A DNA stretch of 64,000 nucleotides from Rhodeus uyekii (GCA_037043235.1 JAWRVZ010000014.1:310001-374000); one strand, 5' to 3'; shown: positions 21,733 to 32,820, counted from the first letter of the stretch. Notes: generated by a model not told the origin, from the sequence alone. Made by a program: numbers and translations.

Positions 21733-24080
21733 TTACCTAAAATTCTAAAAGCATCTCCTCCTAGAGCTTTAAAGCTACAACCACTAAACTCTGCTCAGAC
21801 TTCAGACCTGTTCTGACTTGAGTTGCTATCCCTTTTCAGACTGATCAGACTTATGATTTTTGATAAAACTGAAGATTAAAATCATAAAATCGCCATAGAC
21901 TTTCACTAATGAAGTGAAAACTGAATTTTAGATAGAGCGTCCACCCCATCTATTGGTGACATAACAACATTACACCTGATATATAATACATTTCAATACA
22001 GTATGTGTGAACATGTCCATTCCAATAGGCATGCATTTTTTTTTTTAATCCTGAAAAAAAACTTGCAGGTCTACAATCGATTTTTTACTTTAATTAGTAA
22101 GTTAAATCTCTCTATTTTACATACATGATATCACAAAATTGCACCCCTGTCAGTGAGAACACTGAAGTTTGAACGAATCAGAGCGCTGTAATTCAAAGCC
22201 TCAAAGCTTTTCAAAGATGCCATTACTGCTGGAGAGAGAGATCATAATCTCCTAAAATAGATTTATGTGAGAGAGTTTATGATCAAACGGAAATTGTTTC
22301 CGATTATCAAGTAACCGCTGTGTTTGCTTGAAGTGTTTGCTTGAAGATTTATGTACTTATATGGCCAAAATCTGACTCTCATTCGTCTTTACGTGGCGAC
22401 GGCTTTTCACTGTTGAGCACTATGATACTATAGGGAAGGTAAGTGAAGTTTAAACGCGCGTCCTCCTGGACTCGCGGCAACGCATTACCGTCTAAGCGCC
22501 TAAGTTTATTCATAGCGCTCATTTATGTACTTTATTGCCGAATTCTGACTCTCGCTCGTGTTTGCATGGGGAAGACACATGTAAAAGGCTTCCCTGAGCA
22601 GCGCGCGCTGACTCTCTTCAAATGCAGCGCCTAACAGTCAAAGTTATTTATAACTAATTCTTGAGTATATAGTTACATTGTGTTAATTCTTTTATCTGCT
22701 TTTAATTAAAGTCTGACTCCTGTTCTCGAGTTCAAACGCGCTTCCTGAGCAGATTCGCTGATAGATCGATGTTTTGTGAACACTTAAACAGTAAATGAAA
22801 TAAGGTTTTTAGGCTTTTTCCCCGCTGAGTAGATTACTATGGGAAAGGCAACTCTCAATGAAGTTCAAACGCGCGTCCTCGCGCAGTCGCTTCACAGCGC
22901 ATAACCGTCAAAGCGCCTAAGTTTATTTATAACTTATGCCTGAGTAAATATTACATTGCGTTGATTCCTTTATCTGCTATAATTGCCGTGTTGAACTGAA
23001 GTCTGACATGGCAGATCGATTCAATCTGAAAACTGCTTGAGATTAGAAAAAACTGCATTACTTTCCCCATTGTACTTGGCAGGAATGATTTAAAAAATAC
23101 TAATATTTAAGTTATTTTATTTCACAGGAAGAAACACTTTATATATACATATATCTCCTTCAGACCAGAATTAGGTTCCAGGTTTCTGAAAAAAAAAAAA
23201 AATCAATATCCCATTAAATTAGGCATCTATTAATGAGTAAGAAAAAAAAATCATAACTCCTTCATAGCAATTTTTGTTGTCAATTGCAGTGGACATTTGG
23301 TCTTAACAGCTGTGAATATCAAACTAATATAAACCAATATAAAAAAAAATTAAACATAAAAAAATCCCAAGGTCAAGAACTTGAACAATATAACATTTCA
23401 ACTTTAATTTTGAGGTTTTTGTTTTACAAATTGCACATTTAATAAAATAAACCTCTAATAGAAAATGCATTAGAGTCAGTGCAGTCACTTTACACACAAA
23501 CACATTTCCTGTGTGTATCTTTCAAGGTATTCCCCAGTGGCACAGAGCAGTAGTGCACTTTGCACTAATCACATTAAATAAATAATTGTATATTCTGCAT
23601 ATGACATTTTCTCAAAAATGTATTATTACTGTGATAACTGTAGTATTTATCTCAAATGAGAACATTACATATTTGCGTCTTGACACAATAATAGTCAATT
23701 CTGTCAATATTTGCGCTGTTGGCCACTTTTGGATAGTGTCCACCCCATCTTGTGGTGACATCACAACATTACACCCCTGTCATTATGAAAAAAATATTTT
23801 CAATGTATATATTTATACATTTCAGTAAAAACTTTTAGATCTGAAACCCCAGATCCTGAAAGAAAATTGACCCAGGTAAAAAATCTATTCAAGGTATTCC
23901 CTCGAATAAAATATTCAAATTATATGAACGAAACAAGTGTATTTATGTACAATACTGGGATTAAAATTTGACATATTTTAGAATGAGATTTGAATTTTGA
24001 CTAATTATTACCCTACTGGCCATAACAGCAAATAGCATTATGATACCACATGAAGACATCTGTACAATACCTGTACACAT

Positions 24081-24111
<31 letters not shown>

Positions 24112-24562
24112 TATTGTATTTATTAGGTCCTACATATCTCAAATAGCAAGAAAAATTACAAAATGCACATCAGGCAAACTTGTGGGACTCAAGAGGATAT
24201 ATAATAAATTTCAATCAGCATGTGCATTGAGTAGCAGTCATTGGAACCCAATGTCCATTGCAATGGATATGCATTTTTTTTTAAATTAGTAAGTTTGTTT
24301 TACTTTAATTAGTAAGTTAAATCTCTCTATTTTACATACTAACTATGAAATACTGGCAAACATATCAAAGATTGCAAATATGACTGTAGAAAATGCTGCT
24401 TACTTCTGTGTGTGGGAAACAGTGCCACTCACTGACCAACTGAATCATCAGTAATCTCCAAATAAATCTTGTTAGCAACAAACTCTCAAAACTTTTCAAG
24501 CTTGAAGCTTTTACAACTAATTTAAACTTTCAGGCTAGGCTTTCTCAAGCCAACTGAAGTTT
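21592..24562. mobile_element. Large hairpin-ended element, non-coding
   Basis: The left end folds as GTTGGCTT-GAGA-AAGCCAAC (21595-21614); the right end GGCTTTCTCAAGCCAAC lies at 24538-24554. No transposase is read. The interior contains direct duplications: TTTACTTTAATTAGTAAG (22085 and 24299 areas), CCACCCCATCT-TGGTGACAT (21941, 23739), and three copies of a CAAACGCGCGTCCT-type block (22450-22930). A G-run at 24090-24110 follows a T-run. The superfamily is unknown. Confidence 0.55.
21635..21731. repeat. (ATT)n microsatellite
   Basis: About 32 ATT units directly inside the hairpin end of the element at 21592, grown from the CTTATTA word present at the same place in the 7900-7940 copy. It reads as a poly-leucine frame, which is not a gene. 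Confidence 0.95.
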
Positions 24563-25177
24563 ATATCATAAACTTCCTCCATCTAGTTTAATTTGTATCT
24601 TTATGTACATTCAAATTATTACTGACTTTCTATAAAATAAGTGATACACCAAGCTTCCTTGTTCTGCGTATAAGCTACAGTAATACCTCGAGATTCAAGC
24701 GTCCCTACATACGAGTATTACAAGGTACAAGCAAGCCTTTGGGCATATTTTTGCTTCTAAATAAATATTTAGTAATATAGTAATATAGTAATTCATATAA
24801 AATATAGTAATTCATAAGTAATACATATATAATTTTTACTTTATATTGGTATACTGTGGTCAATATAATATTCAGGCTATTTTTGTGACTTTAAGTAATA
24901 TTTACTGAGTAAATATTCGAGATACAAGCACGGGTACTGACTGTCTACTGTGTGTACAAACTAATAATTAAACCACATTTTTATTTGATATTGCACGAAT
25001 CCTTATACTGTATACATGTACTGTAATTTTGTGTGTGTGTGTCTATACCAGGGGTGGGCAAACTTTTTGACTCGCGGGCCACAATGGTTTCTAAAATTTG
25101 ACAGAGGGGCCAGAATAGAAGTGTGTTTGTGTGAACTAATTCATGAACTTTGTGTGAACTTTCATTACATGAAAATA

Positions 25178-25809
25178 CAGTAGAACCCCGACTTACGAAA
25201 CGCTCTACGTACGAAAAGTTCGACATACGATAAAAGATTTTGGGTTTTTTTCCGCCCGAGTTACGACAAAATGATCGAGATGCGAAAAAGGAAATCTCGG
25301 CGAGTCGACGATTTCCGAGTTTTGCTTTGATATTCGCGCTGATTTTGGTTCGGGTTGGATGAAGACTACAGTTTATCCGGTCAGAACAATGATGTCTCAC
25401 TTAGGGAATGATCCAAAACTGGTATTTATTAAAGGTGCATAGATCGCTAAAACCTCAACGATTGGCACTAATTCCTTGTATTTCACTCAATAAACTATAT
25501 ACAATCTTCAGCCGATCTCTGTCAGTCACTTCCTGAACTCCGAGGGAAAGTTTAGAATAGTCCATTTCGCACTGAATGACGGCTGGGCTAGTCAAAGGGA
25601 AGAAGAGGGTGCTTTTCATTGAGTTGAAAAGGGAAATTATTGAGAAGTATGAAGCTGGGTTGCGCTTTGTCCCATGCTGAATATTGTGTTTTTGTAGGGC
25701 TTGGAACGGATTAGGCAATTAACATGTAAAAGCCTGACCGACATACGAAAAGTTCGACATACGAAACCAACCTCGGAACGGATTAATTTCGTAAGTCGGG
25801 GTTCTACTG
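25178..25809 (+). mobile_element. pogo-like element, innermost layer
   Basis: Inverted ends CAGTAGAACCCCGACTTACG and the complement of CGTAAGTCGGGGTTCTACTG, flanked by TA at 25176-25177 and 25810-25811. Subterminal ACGAAAAGTTCGACATACG words occur near both ends. At 632 bp it is a deletion derivative carrying only an HTH piece. Confidence 0.9.
25591..25671 (+). pseudogene. CENP-B-type HTH fragment of pogo transposase
   Basis: Twenty-seven codons read VKGKKRVLFIELKREIIEKY then EAGLRFV, the first helix-turn-helix of pogo/Tigger (CENP-B-like) transposases. A stop follows at once. The catalytic domain is absent. The minus-strand frame over the same bases (25455-25718) is a shadow. Confidence 0.7.
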
Positions 25810-27166
25810 TATTTGGCCTTTAACCAAATGTGCAAGGTTCATTGTAAAAATTGTTTTCCAAATGTATTAATTTAATAACATATAATATTAATTTTGCAAG
25901 TGCATCAAAGTCTGGAGTTAGTATTGTTGAGGTAATTCTCAGGATAGATCCGAACTCCTCCCCTTCACATTGTTTCTGAAACCTTATGGGATAACGTCAG
26001 TTGACAACTTGCCAATTGCCGCGCGTTGCAGCTCTATAAACAGTATAAAGTATAAACAGCATAAGCACGGTAATTGCATCAGAATCACGACTGAACGCTG
26101 CACAGTTGGTCAAGCGCGAACACAGCAGTTAATGAAACCTCTTGTTCCTGTCTCTCAGGGAAACAAGGTTACAATAGTAACCGGAGACATTCCCTTTTGA
26201 GAGCGGGAAAGAGACATTGGATTGAAAAGCATTTGGGAGCAGTGGTTGAGCCAAACAATGTCAGCGTCTTCTGTGCTGAGACTTTAAATTAGCCATCAAT
26301 CTCTGAGCAGTAGCTGCCCGTTCTTGTGTAAAGTGTTTACTAGCGTAGTTTGCATGTATTGTGGCAAAATGATGGCTGATGTTGTATTCTTTAAAAACTG
26401 CTACAGTTTATTGGCATATCAGACATACAGCCCTTGATCGGACTTCAGCGAAAAAATATTTTGTTGTCCATTTTTTATTAAACACTTGGCACTCACCGTC
26501 TACTTTTCTATACTTCGGTCCGCTCATTTTTACTGAAGGACAAAAAAGTGAAGTAGATTAAATACACATCACATTCAAACAAAGGTCAATGTCTTTGGAG
26601 TGCAGAGTGCGTCTGTTGGGGAAACACGGACATTACAGGGAAAGGTAAAATGAACGAGGTTTAATTATAGTACAATTTAACAATTGTTCGGCAGGCCATA
26701 TTAAATAACCCAACGGGCCGTGGTTTGCCAACCCCTGGTCTATACCAATAAAAAACTGGAATGTTTTTTCCATTGTTACAGAACAGATTAATTTGTTTTC
26801 TATTATTTCTTATGGGAAAACATGATTCCAGATATGAGCAATTCGAGTTACGAGCTCATCCTGGAATATGTGTGTGCTTGTATCTCGAGGTATTACAGTA
26901 TTACCAAAATGACCCCACCACTGTTATGGGTGAGGCTCTCTCTCCGCCTCCTCCTGATCACCAGAGGGAGCTCTCACCAGAATACTAATGCCTTGGACTA
27001 AAATTCCCACTGACACTTGCGCCTGAGACTGATTGCGAGCACACTGCAGCTCGTCATACACTCTATATAAACACACCACACTCACACCACCTTGTGAAGT
27101 CTTGATTTGCTGTTGTGATCATTTAGTTCCTTGACTGTTATTCTGATTCTGATCTTGGACTGTACC

Positions 27167-28873
27167 TAGTGGTGGGCAGAGCGAGGCTTCATGAAACACT
27201 GAAACTGTTGAAGCAAATGTGCCGTATTGTGTCGAGGCTTTGAAACTCTATACCAACACCCGTCTCCACGGTGACACCTAGTGGTCAATTGCACATTATC
27301 TCATCTGAAACAACTTTGACAAGCCAATTTAAAAAAAAAAAAAAATTTTGTTAATGTGGTGAGTTTTTAACACCCTCACTATATAACTAAGATATATAAT
27401 CATAATAACTAGTTATATTGGTCATGAAAAGTGAAAATAAATAAAAAAAATCTATCCACAATGGTCTTGGCAATTGGTTTTTACAGATTTTTATTCAAAA
27501 CTTAATTGCTCTGCTGTGTAAGGAATCTATATATGTGTAAATGCGAGATCACAGCAAACATGTCACGTTCTGTAAAACAGCTGAATTAGTTAAAGTCAGA
27601 CTAATATATAAAATGCAATCTATAGTAACATCGATTACAAATTATCAGTATATTTTCCACACTTTTCCATGCGCATAGGAAGGTATGGAAATGGAACAGA
27701 AGCAGGGCGGTTACCATGATATCGAAGAGCTGGTGAAAACTGGTGCATGAAAAATGCACGATTTAACAATCGGATTAACGCTGGATTAACGACTTCATAA
27801 AATGCATGGGTTCATGTGTTAATATTAATGTGAATTTCGCGGATGCTCTTTGATGTGCAGGTTCATTATAAAGAGTCACTATAATACAATACAATACTTT
27901 ACAATACTATAATACAACAGTCTAAAATTTCTGTTTAAAATCCATGGATTCATCACTGTGCTGAATTTGTTCATACACAAAAATACAAATGAATAAAATA
28001 CAATATACTATGGAATCCCTCTTATACTGATGATTTATCAGAATCAGAATCAGAAAAAGCTTTATTGCCAAGTGTGCTTGCACACACAAGGAATTTGTCT
28101 TGGTGTTAAAGCTTCCAGTGCACATATACAACACAACATGAGTTTACATAGCAAACAACAATACATAAACATACACAGTACATGTGGTTACATACTGGGA
28201 TTTTTTTGTATGGAGTGGGAGAGGGGATAGATAAGGACAGACTGTCAGCCATAACATCCGTCTAGTTCGTTTATGGTGAAAACGATCGGAAAAGAATGAA
28301 CAAACAAACAAAGACAAAACCATCACTGAAGAGCTAAAAACCGAGGCTGCCATCCGCGGCGCCATCTTGTTGTTTATCATTCATGCTCTTTAATTATAAT
28401 CTTGATTAATACACTGACTTTAACAGCTGTTTTACAGAACGTGCCATGTTTGCTGTGATCTCGCATTTACACGCTTTGACCATGCGGAGAAACACGAAAA
28501 GTTAAGTCTTTATTTCGAGAAAGTTTCTCGTTATTTCGAGATACTAAGTCATTATTTTGACTTAAATAATATTTTTTTCTCAACTGTGTTGCGGAAACGG
28601 GCTTCCATAAGGTGAAGTTGCATTAACTCCTTTTTTTAAACTTTTTGGAAGTTGAGACAGATGTGCGATGGTGTGGTTTATTCCTGTCAATCCAATGCAG
28701 ACTCAGCAAGCACCACCTGTCCAAACACTTGTGAAATGCGCAGAAGCTTCGTTTAGCCATAGTCACGTGACATGGGTGTTTTGAATCACAGTTTCGGTTC
28801 AGTGTTTCGAAACATCTACGCTTCGGGATCTCGACACTGTGTCGAAATGCAAGTTTCGCGTCAGCCATCCCTA
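27167..28873. mobile_element. hAT element inside the solo LTR, target duplication ACTGTACC
   Basis: ACTGTACC lies at 27159-27166 and 28874-28881. The ends are TAGTGGTGGGC and the complement of GCCATCCCTA, with GTTTCGA-rich subterminal words. No transposase is read. The interior has a 48-bp inverted pair (27535-27582 with 28424-28472, one mismatch) around a later retroposon. Confidence 0.88.
28036..28370 (-). mobile_element. LINE-tailed retroposon, minus strand
   Basis: Read leftwards: AAGATGGCGCCGCGGATGG head, about 200 bases of UTR-like sequence, then TTGGCAATAAAGC and TCTGAT repeats. TTTATCA flanks it on both sides (28029-28035; 28374-28380). It is a longer version of the unit at 21046-21192 and shares a CTTATCTATCCC-type word with the unit at 55273-55560. 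Confidence 0.7.
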
Positions 28874-29067
28874 ACTGTACCCTGTTATTTGAACCTTGCC
28901 TTTTGCCCTGACCATTGGCTGTCTATCTGGATTGTATTTGTTTGCTGCCTGCCTTGAGCTAAGCATATCCCTGTTTCTGACTATGCCTGTACCTTCTTGT
29001 ATGCTCACTGTTTTCTGTAATAATTTGCAGATGGATCCTCAATCGGTTGACTCCGTGTTACAACCAC

Positions 29068-29596
29068 AAATACATGAAGTGAGCAAACATTTTTAAATAA
29101 CACTTACATGACCAATGAAAACGTACACTTTCTATTTTCTGAAGATCAACAATGCTACACAAGCTGCACAGTGTTTCTATATTGTTTTGGTTTTACCCGT
29201 TCTGGTGTATTAAGGGCTTTTGTGTTGCCTGTGATATCTTGGCTGGATATTTTTATGTTCAAAGTTACCCTGTTTTGCTAAAAAAATAAAAGTTAATATG
29301 AATGGGAGTATACTTCAAAGATTTTTTGCAAGCAATGCTAAAATTTGACCAACGTCCATTGGAAAAAAAACATTTATTTCATAATTTAATATTTCCCCCA
29401 CTATCAAACATTTTACTTAAATAAAAAGTAGATTTTTGTGATTTTTCTTTTAATTAAACATCAAAAGTATAAAAAAAATTTCACAACCTTCTTTGCTTAT
29501 ATGTACCATGGATCCCAATAATTCTGACCAGGACTCTAAATTCTTTTGTTGGCAATACCTAGTATGCACAGTATCTTAGACCAAGTTCCCTAGTAC
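29068..29596. other. Probable radixin intron, no gene seen
   Basis: AT-rich, no recognised coding content. A decayed CCAATAATTCTGACC word lies at 29514-29532. It follows the donor site of the 123-bp exon on the minus strand. Confidence 0.5.
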
Positions 29597-29719
29597 CTGT
29601 AGGAAAAATAGACGCTGTGTGATCTCTTGGATTAGCTCTTCAGAAACTTCTTCAGGAAAAAACTTTGCCCGGAACTTGAACTGCAGAGGGTTTTCCTTTC
29701 TAACATCCTGCTGAGTTAC
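29597..29719 (-). CDS. rdx: Radixin-type ERM gene, FERM-domain exon (123 bp)
   Basis: ERM proteins link membrane proteins to cortical actin; the N-terminal FERM domain binds membrane and partners. Forty-one codons read from VTQQDVRKENPLQFKF to EITQRLFFLQ. The acceptor TTTTGGCAG precedes GTAACT, and the donor CTACAG|GTACTA closes the exon. It joins in phase to the 96-bp exon at 43154-43249. VTQQD, AKFFPE and EELIQEITQRLFF match radixin better than moesin (VTAQD) or ezrin (VSAQE). After FFLQ family proteins continue VKE(A/G)IL; here the DNA reads VLGNLV then stop, so either this is a true donor or the exon is interrupted. The next exon was not found to the left. The junction falls where merlin (NF2) has an exon border, as I recall. 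Confidence 0.88.
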
Positions 29720-30041
29720 CTGCCAAAAGTTTTCACAGAAACACATTAACCCTTTCATTTTCAACCCTAAAAATAGTTTTAAAAAAAATGAATAAATAAA
29801 AAATCTCATGATTGGACATAAAAAAATTACATCAAGAAGTTGTCAAAAAAAAACAATTGGGATCTAAAATATATAAAACTCTATCATAAGGTTGAAGTCT
29901 CTTTTTATGGTAAATCTATCTTTAAAAGTGCATCACTAAATTATGGTCTTTTCTGAATAATAAACATACCTGTAAGTATTTCTTAAGTACCCTTTCATAA
30001 TTTTCAGGGTCCACATGAATTTATTCAAAGAGGGTATTTAG

Positions 30042-30136
30042 AAATATAGTAATTCATAAGTAATACATATATAATTTTTACTTTATATTGGTATACTGTG
30101 GTCAATATAATATTCAGGCTATTTTTGTGACTTTAA
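30042..30136. repeat. 95-bp segment identical to 24800-24894
   Basis: Reading both stretches base by base shows no difference over 95 bases; the flanks differ completely. The first copy lies inside the pogo element at 24678; the second stands alone in radixin intron sequence. Confidence 0.85.
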
Positions 30137-30833
30137 TATTTTTGAGAAATTCAACAAATTTAAGAGCTTGCTTAAGAGCTCAATCATCTTCAAATGTAAA
30201 CTAAACAAGCAAATGCTCACTGGCGCAGTCCGCTCCGAAAAGCAGGTATATAAGGAAGAGCGCACATTAACCTTTTTGACTTTGGAGACGAGAGTTGTTA
30301 TTTTGTAATCAACAAAGAGTGTGCTTACAAGTTGGGGAAGCTCTTCATTGGTGTGTCAGGGGTGATTGCGATCTTCAATTCTTGCTTTCTAAAACAGCAA
30401 TTTTTGCAAACTGCAGGCACAGTTTTGTAAGATGTGCTGTATTTTCCCTGTGCACTTCAGCAATTCAATAAGCATTTTCCTAAAACAGCAAACAGGTGTG
30501 ACGTTGCGTCTTTTTAAAGATGGCATTCCACCCCTGTGTTTCTGAATGCAGTCGTTTCCTGGCTCCATCTGACTGTGAAAATTATATATTTTACAACTAA
30601 GACCAATGCTCAAGTGTTGAATCTTGTTAAATGCATAATAATGCAAGGCAGATCTACTGGGGTGCCACAGGGTGGCAACTGCGATCGTTAGAAAACGCAT
30701 TGTGGAACCCATATGCCACTCTATATTTATCTGCGTATGAAAATAAATCCAGAGCCGTTTCTGTGCTATGGAATTTACGAAAGCCAGATTGTAAGGGCTC
30801 AAAGAGATTGTTTTCAGTTAAATGAGAAATTAA
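30137..30833. other. Unassigned stretch with a TATA-like word
   Basis: No convincing gene. GCAGGTATATAAGG at 30243-30256 and a downstream GACTTTGGAGACGAGAG resemble a promoter or LTR start. The open frame at 30389-30802 (minus) has no recognisable domain and is probably spurious. Confidence 0.35.
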
Positions 30834-31760
30834 CTAAGTAGCAACAACTCGCTCCAGTAATTTGGCAAGAAAAGGAAGGTTAGATATAGGATGGAAATTA
30901 GCAAGGTTCTCATGGTCAACGTTTGTCTTCTTGGGTACTGGGGTAATTGCAGCCGTTTTAAAAGTAGTTGGGATAACCCCAGTACATAGGAAGTCATTTA
31001 TAATGCTCAAAACAACAATACATAATGAAGCAAAGCACAACTGAAACAAAACGGTTGGCATGGGATCTAGAAAAGAAGTGGTTGCTTTCATTTGTGAAAC
31101 CTCTGCTAAGACAGAATGCGTCTCAGGTGTACAAAAATATGTGAACATGGAACCAGAATAACCAGGGATAAAAACGGCAGAAGAAGAATATGAAGTAGAA
31201 GCATGTAAACCTCTACGATCATTTTCAACCTAAGAGCCAAAGAAATCCAGGAAGTTATCAAAGAGATGATCAGAGGCAGTAACATGAGAGACAGTTTTAC
31301 AATTCAGCAGTTTTTTAATGGAATTAAAAAGTTGCCTTGAGTTTCCTTGACTGTCATTTATCATTTTTGAGAAATAATCAGATCTGGCAGAAACCATACA
31401 AGCCCTGTAATCCTGTAAGCAGTCTTTCCATATTTGATGATGAACAGTCAGTCCTGAACAACGCCACCTACGCTCCATTTTATGGTATGATGTCTTCATC
31501 GTATGCAAATCTTCATTATACCATGGAGCAGGACGTGCAAATGAAACAGAGCGTGACTTCTAAGGAGCAAATAAATCCAGGCCAGATGAAAGAACAGAAT
31601 TCAACATAGAAACCTTTGTCAATAGCGGATCAGATGAAGAGAAACTGCTTAATGAAGAATTAATAAAAACAGAAAAGTCAGAAGAGTCAATTGATATCCA
31701 TTTCCTGTAAGTCAGGATACGAGATGAGGCAGTGTTGGCAACAGGTATGTGCATATCAAA
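30834..31760 (-). mobile_element. L2/CR1-like LINE ORF2 fragment
   Basis: Read leftwards in three broken frames: the end of the endonuclease region (31754-31560), the connector (31508-31230, KMERRWRCSGL, YRACMVSARSDYFSKM) and the start of reverse transcriptase (31148-30834, FLDPMPTVLF, AITPVPKK, PISNLPFLAKLLERVV). It stops before the YADD box. The connector aligns with KMERSWKKTKL and ALRSARSTYFSTL of L2 copy 1 but is clearly another family. Pseudogene. Confidence 0.75.
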
Positions 31761-31840
31761 AAAGATAGCCAGACAACCCTAACTCAATAGTAGTCAACTT
31801 AGACACAAAAGATCCATTCGATATCACAAGATCTAAAATA

Positions 31841-32650
31841 CAGTGGTACCTCGGTTTACGAGTGACTTGGTATACGAGAAAATCGGTGTACGAGCATGGA
31901 GGGTTGAATCGGTGTACGAGCTTTGTATCGGAGTGCGAGCAAATTTTTCACCCACGCGCATTTTTGTCCTAACGCTCTGCATCTTCACGGGCATTTGTAC
32001 TGGAAATATCCTAATGACAGCCTCTCATAACACAGTCAGGCAGTCCCAACCCCTTTATCACCCCTTAAAGCATTCATTCTCTCAGCCTCGCTCTGTCAGC
32101 AGTTTAACTTCTCTCAGCCTTTATTGTTCACGTAGTGAAATATATATGGGGTTCATGAATTAATTGTCTCCTCACTTCTCTCCACTCTGGAGCTCGCGGC
32201 GGTGTCGCGCGAATCTCCCGTTCCACGACTTTCACTCTGGATTATCACTTTGTTTGTTTTCTGCACTATTATAATAAATTCACTCATTTGCACTTGAATC
32301 CAGGTTTTGTGTTTTCCCCCTCCCTCGTCTGTCTCTCATCTCCTTCATGCCAGCAGATGCTGCTCAAAGTGAGTCACAGTAAATTGTCAAGTATTTTTAG
32401 AGTTTAATTGTCTAAAGTTTAATTGTCTGTTTAAAGATTATTTATATGAGATCTTAATGGTTATAATTTTAACTGTAATTAATAGGGTAAAATAAAAACT
32501 AAATATTTAAAATGGGCATTTATGGTCGTGTGGAACGAATTAATTGATTTTTAATGCATTCTTATGGGGGAAATTGTTTTGGTGTACGAGCATTTTGGGA
32601 TACGAGCTCGCTCTTGGAACGAATTAAACACGTAAACCGAGGTATTACTG
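31841..32650 (+). mobile_element. pogo-like non-autonomous element (CAGTGGTACC family)
   Basis: TA-flanked (31839-31840, 32651-32652) inverted ends CAGTGGTACCTCGGTTTACG and the complement of GTAAACCGAGGTATTACTG. Subterminal GGTGTACGAGC words repeat. Related to 45596-47357 (inverted) and 63589-63783. No coding capacity. Confidence 0.88.
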
Positions 32651-32734
32651 TATGTCCTTTGTTATGTGTAGCAGGGGCGTAGCCAGAAATTTATTTTTGA
32701 GGGGGCCCAGCTTAAAATGAGGGGGCCTGAGCAT

Positions 32735-32820
32735 AACATAGTTGGCTGGATTCGAACCTGCGCAGGGAGACACCATTGGATTTCTAGTCCATCGCCTTAA
32801 CCTTTCAGCCAAGACTGGTT
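32735..32820 (-). pseudogene. tRNA-Ser(AGA)-like sequence
   Basis: The minus strand has box A TGGCTGAAAGG, the anticodon arm GGACTAGAAATCC (anticodon AGA), a long variable arm and box B GGTTCGAATCC, as in vertebrate tRNA-Ser. The acceptor halves (CCAGTCT and CAACTAT) pair at only about 3 of 7 positions and one T-stem pair is broken. A tRNA pseudogene or tRNA-derived repeat is likelier than a working gene. It follows a GGGGCGTAGCCAG repeat word at 32674. Confidence 0.6.

Larger units (their letters stand above)
25049..26737 (+). mobile_element. hAT element, middle layer, target duplication GTCTATAC
   Basis: GTCTATAC is duplicated at 25041-25048 and 26738-26745. The ends are CAGGGGTGGGCAAACT and the complement of TTTGCCAACCCCTG, with GCGGGCCAC and its partner ACGGGCCGTGG just inside: a Charlie-like hAT. 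No intact transposase. It contains the pogo element at 25178-25809 and, at 26130-26220, a CAGGGAAACAAGGTTAC word resembling a DIRS terminus. Confidence 0.92.
24678..26898. mobile_element. pogo/Tigger-like element, outer layer of a three-deep nest
   Basis: TA-flanked inverted ends CAGTAATACCTCGAGAT (24678) and the complement of ATCTCGAGGTATTACAG (26882-26898) enclose 2.2 kb, of which 1.7 kb is a later hAT insertion. No transposase of its own is read. A 95-bp stretch at 24800-24894 recurs identically at 30042-30136. Confidence 0.85.
26922..29062 (+). mobile_element. Solo LTR split by a hAT insertion
   Basis: ACCAC is duplicated at 26917-26921 and 29063-29067. The unit begins TGTTATGGG and ends GTGTTACA (TG...CA). 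Removing the hAT at 27167-28873 with one target copy leaves about 426 bp. A CTATATAAACAC TATA box lies at about 27062. The 5-bp duplication and lack of internal sequence define a solo LTR left by recombination. Confidence 0.88.

Noticed and set aside
21616..21816. Poly-leucine frame
   Set aside because: Translation of an (ATT)n microsatellite.
21592..24562. Helitron because of the terminal hairpin
   Set aside because: No CTRR end after the hairpin, no TC start, and hairpins at both ends; no Rep/helicase frame.
25455..25718. Minus-strand 87-codon frame
   Set aside because: The plus strand over the same bases encodes a pogo HTH piece; the minus frame is its shadow.
30625..30700. Plus-strand GVPQG-like word as reverse transcriptase
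   Set aside because: Isolated hexapeptide-scale match with no other RT motif in phase.
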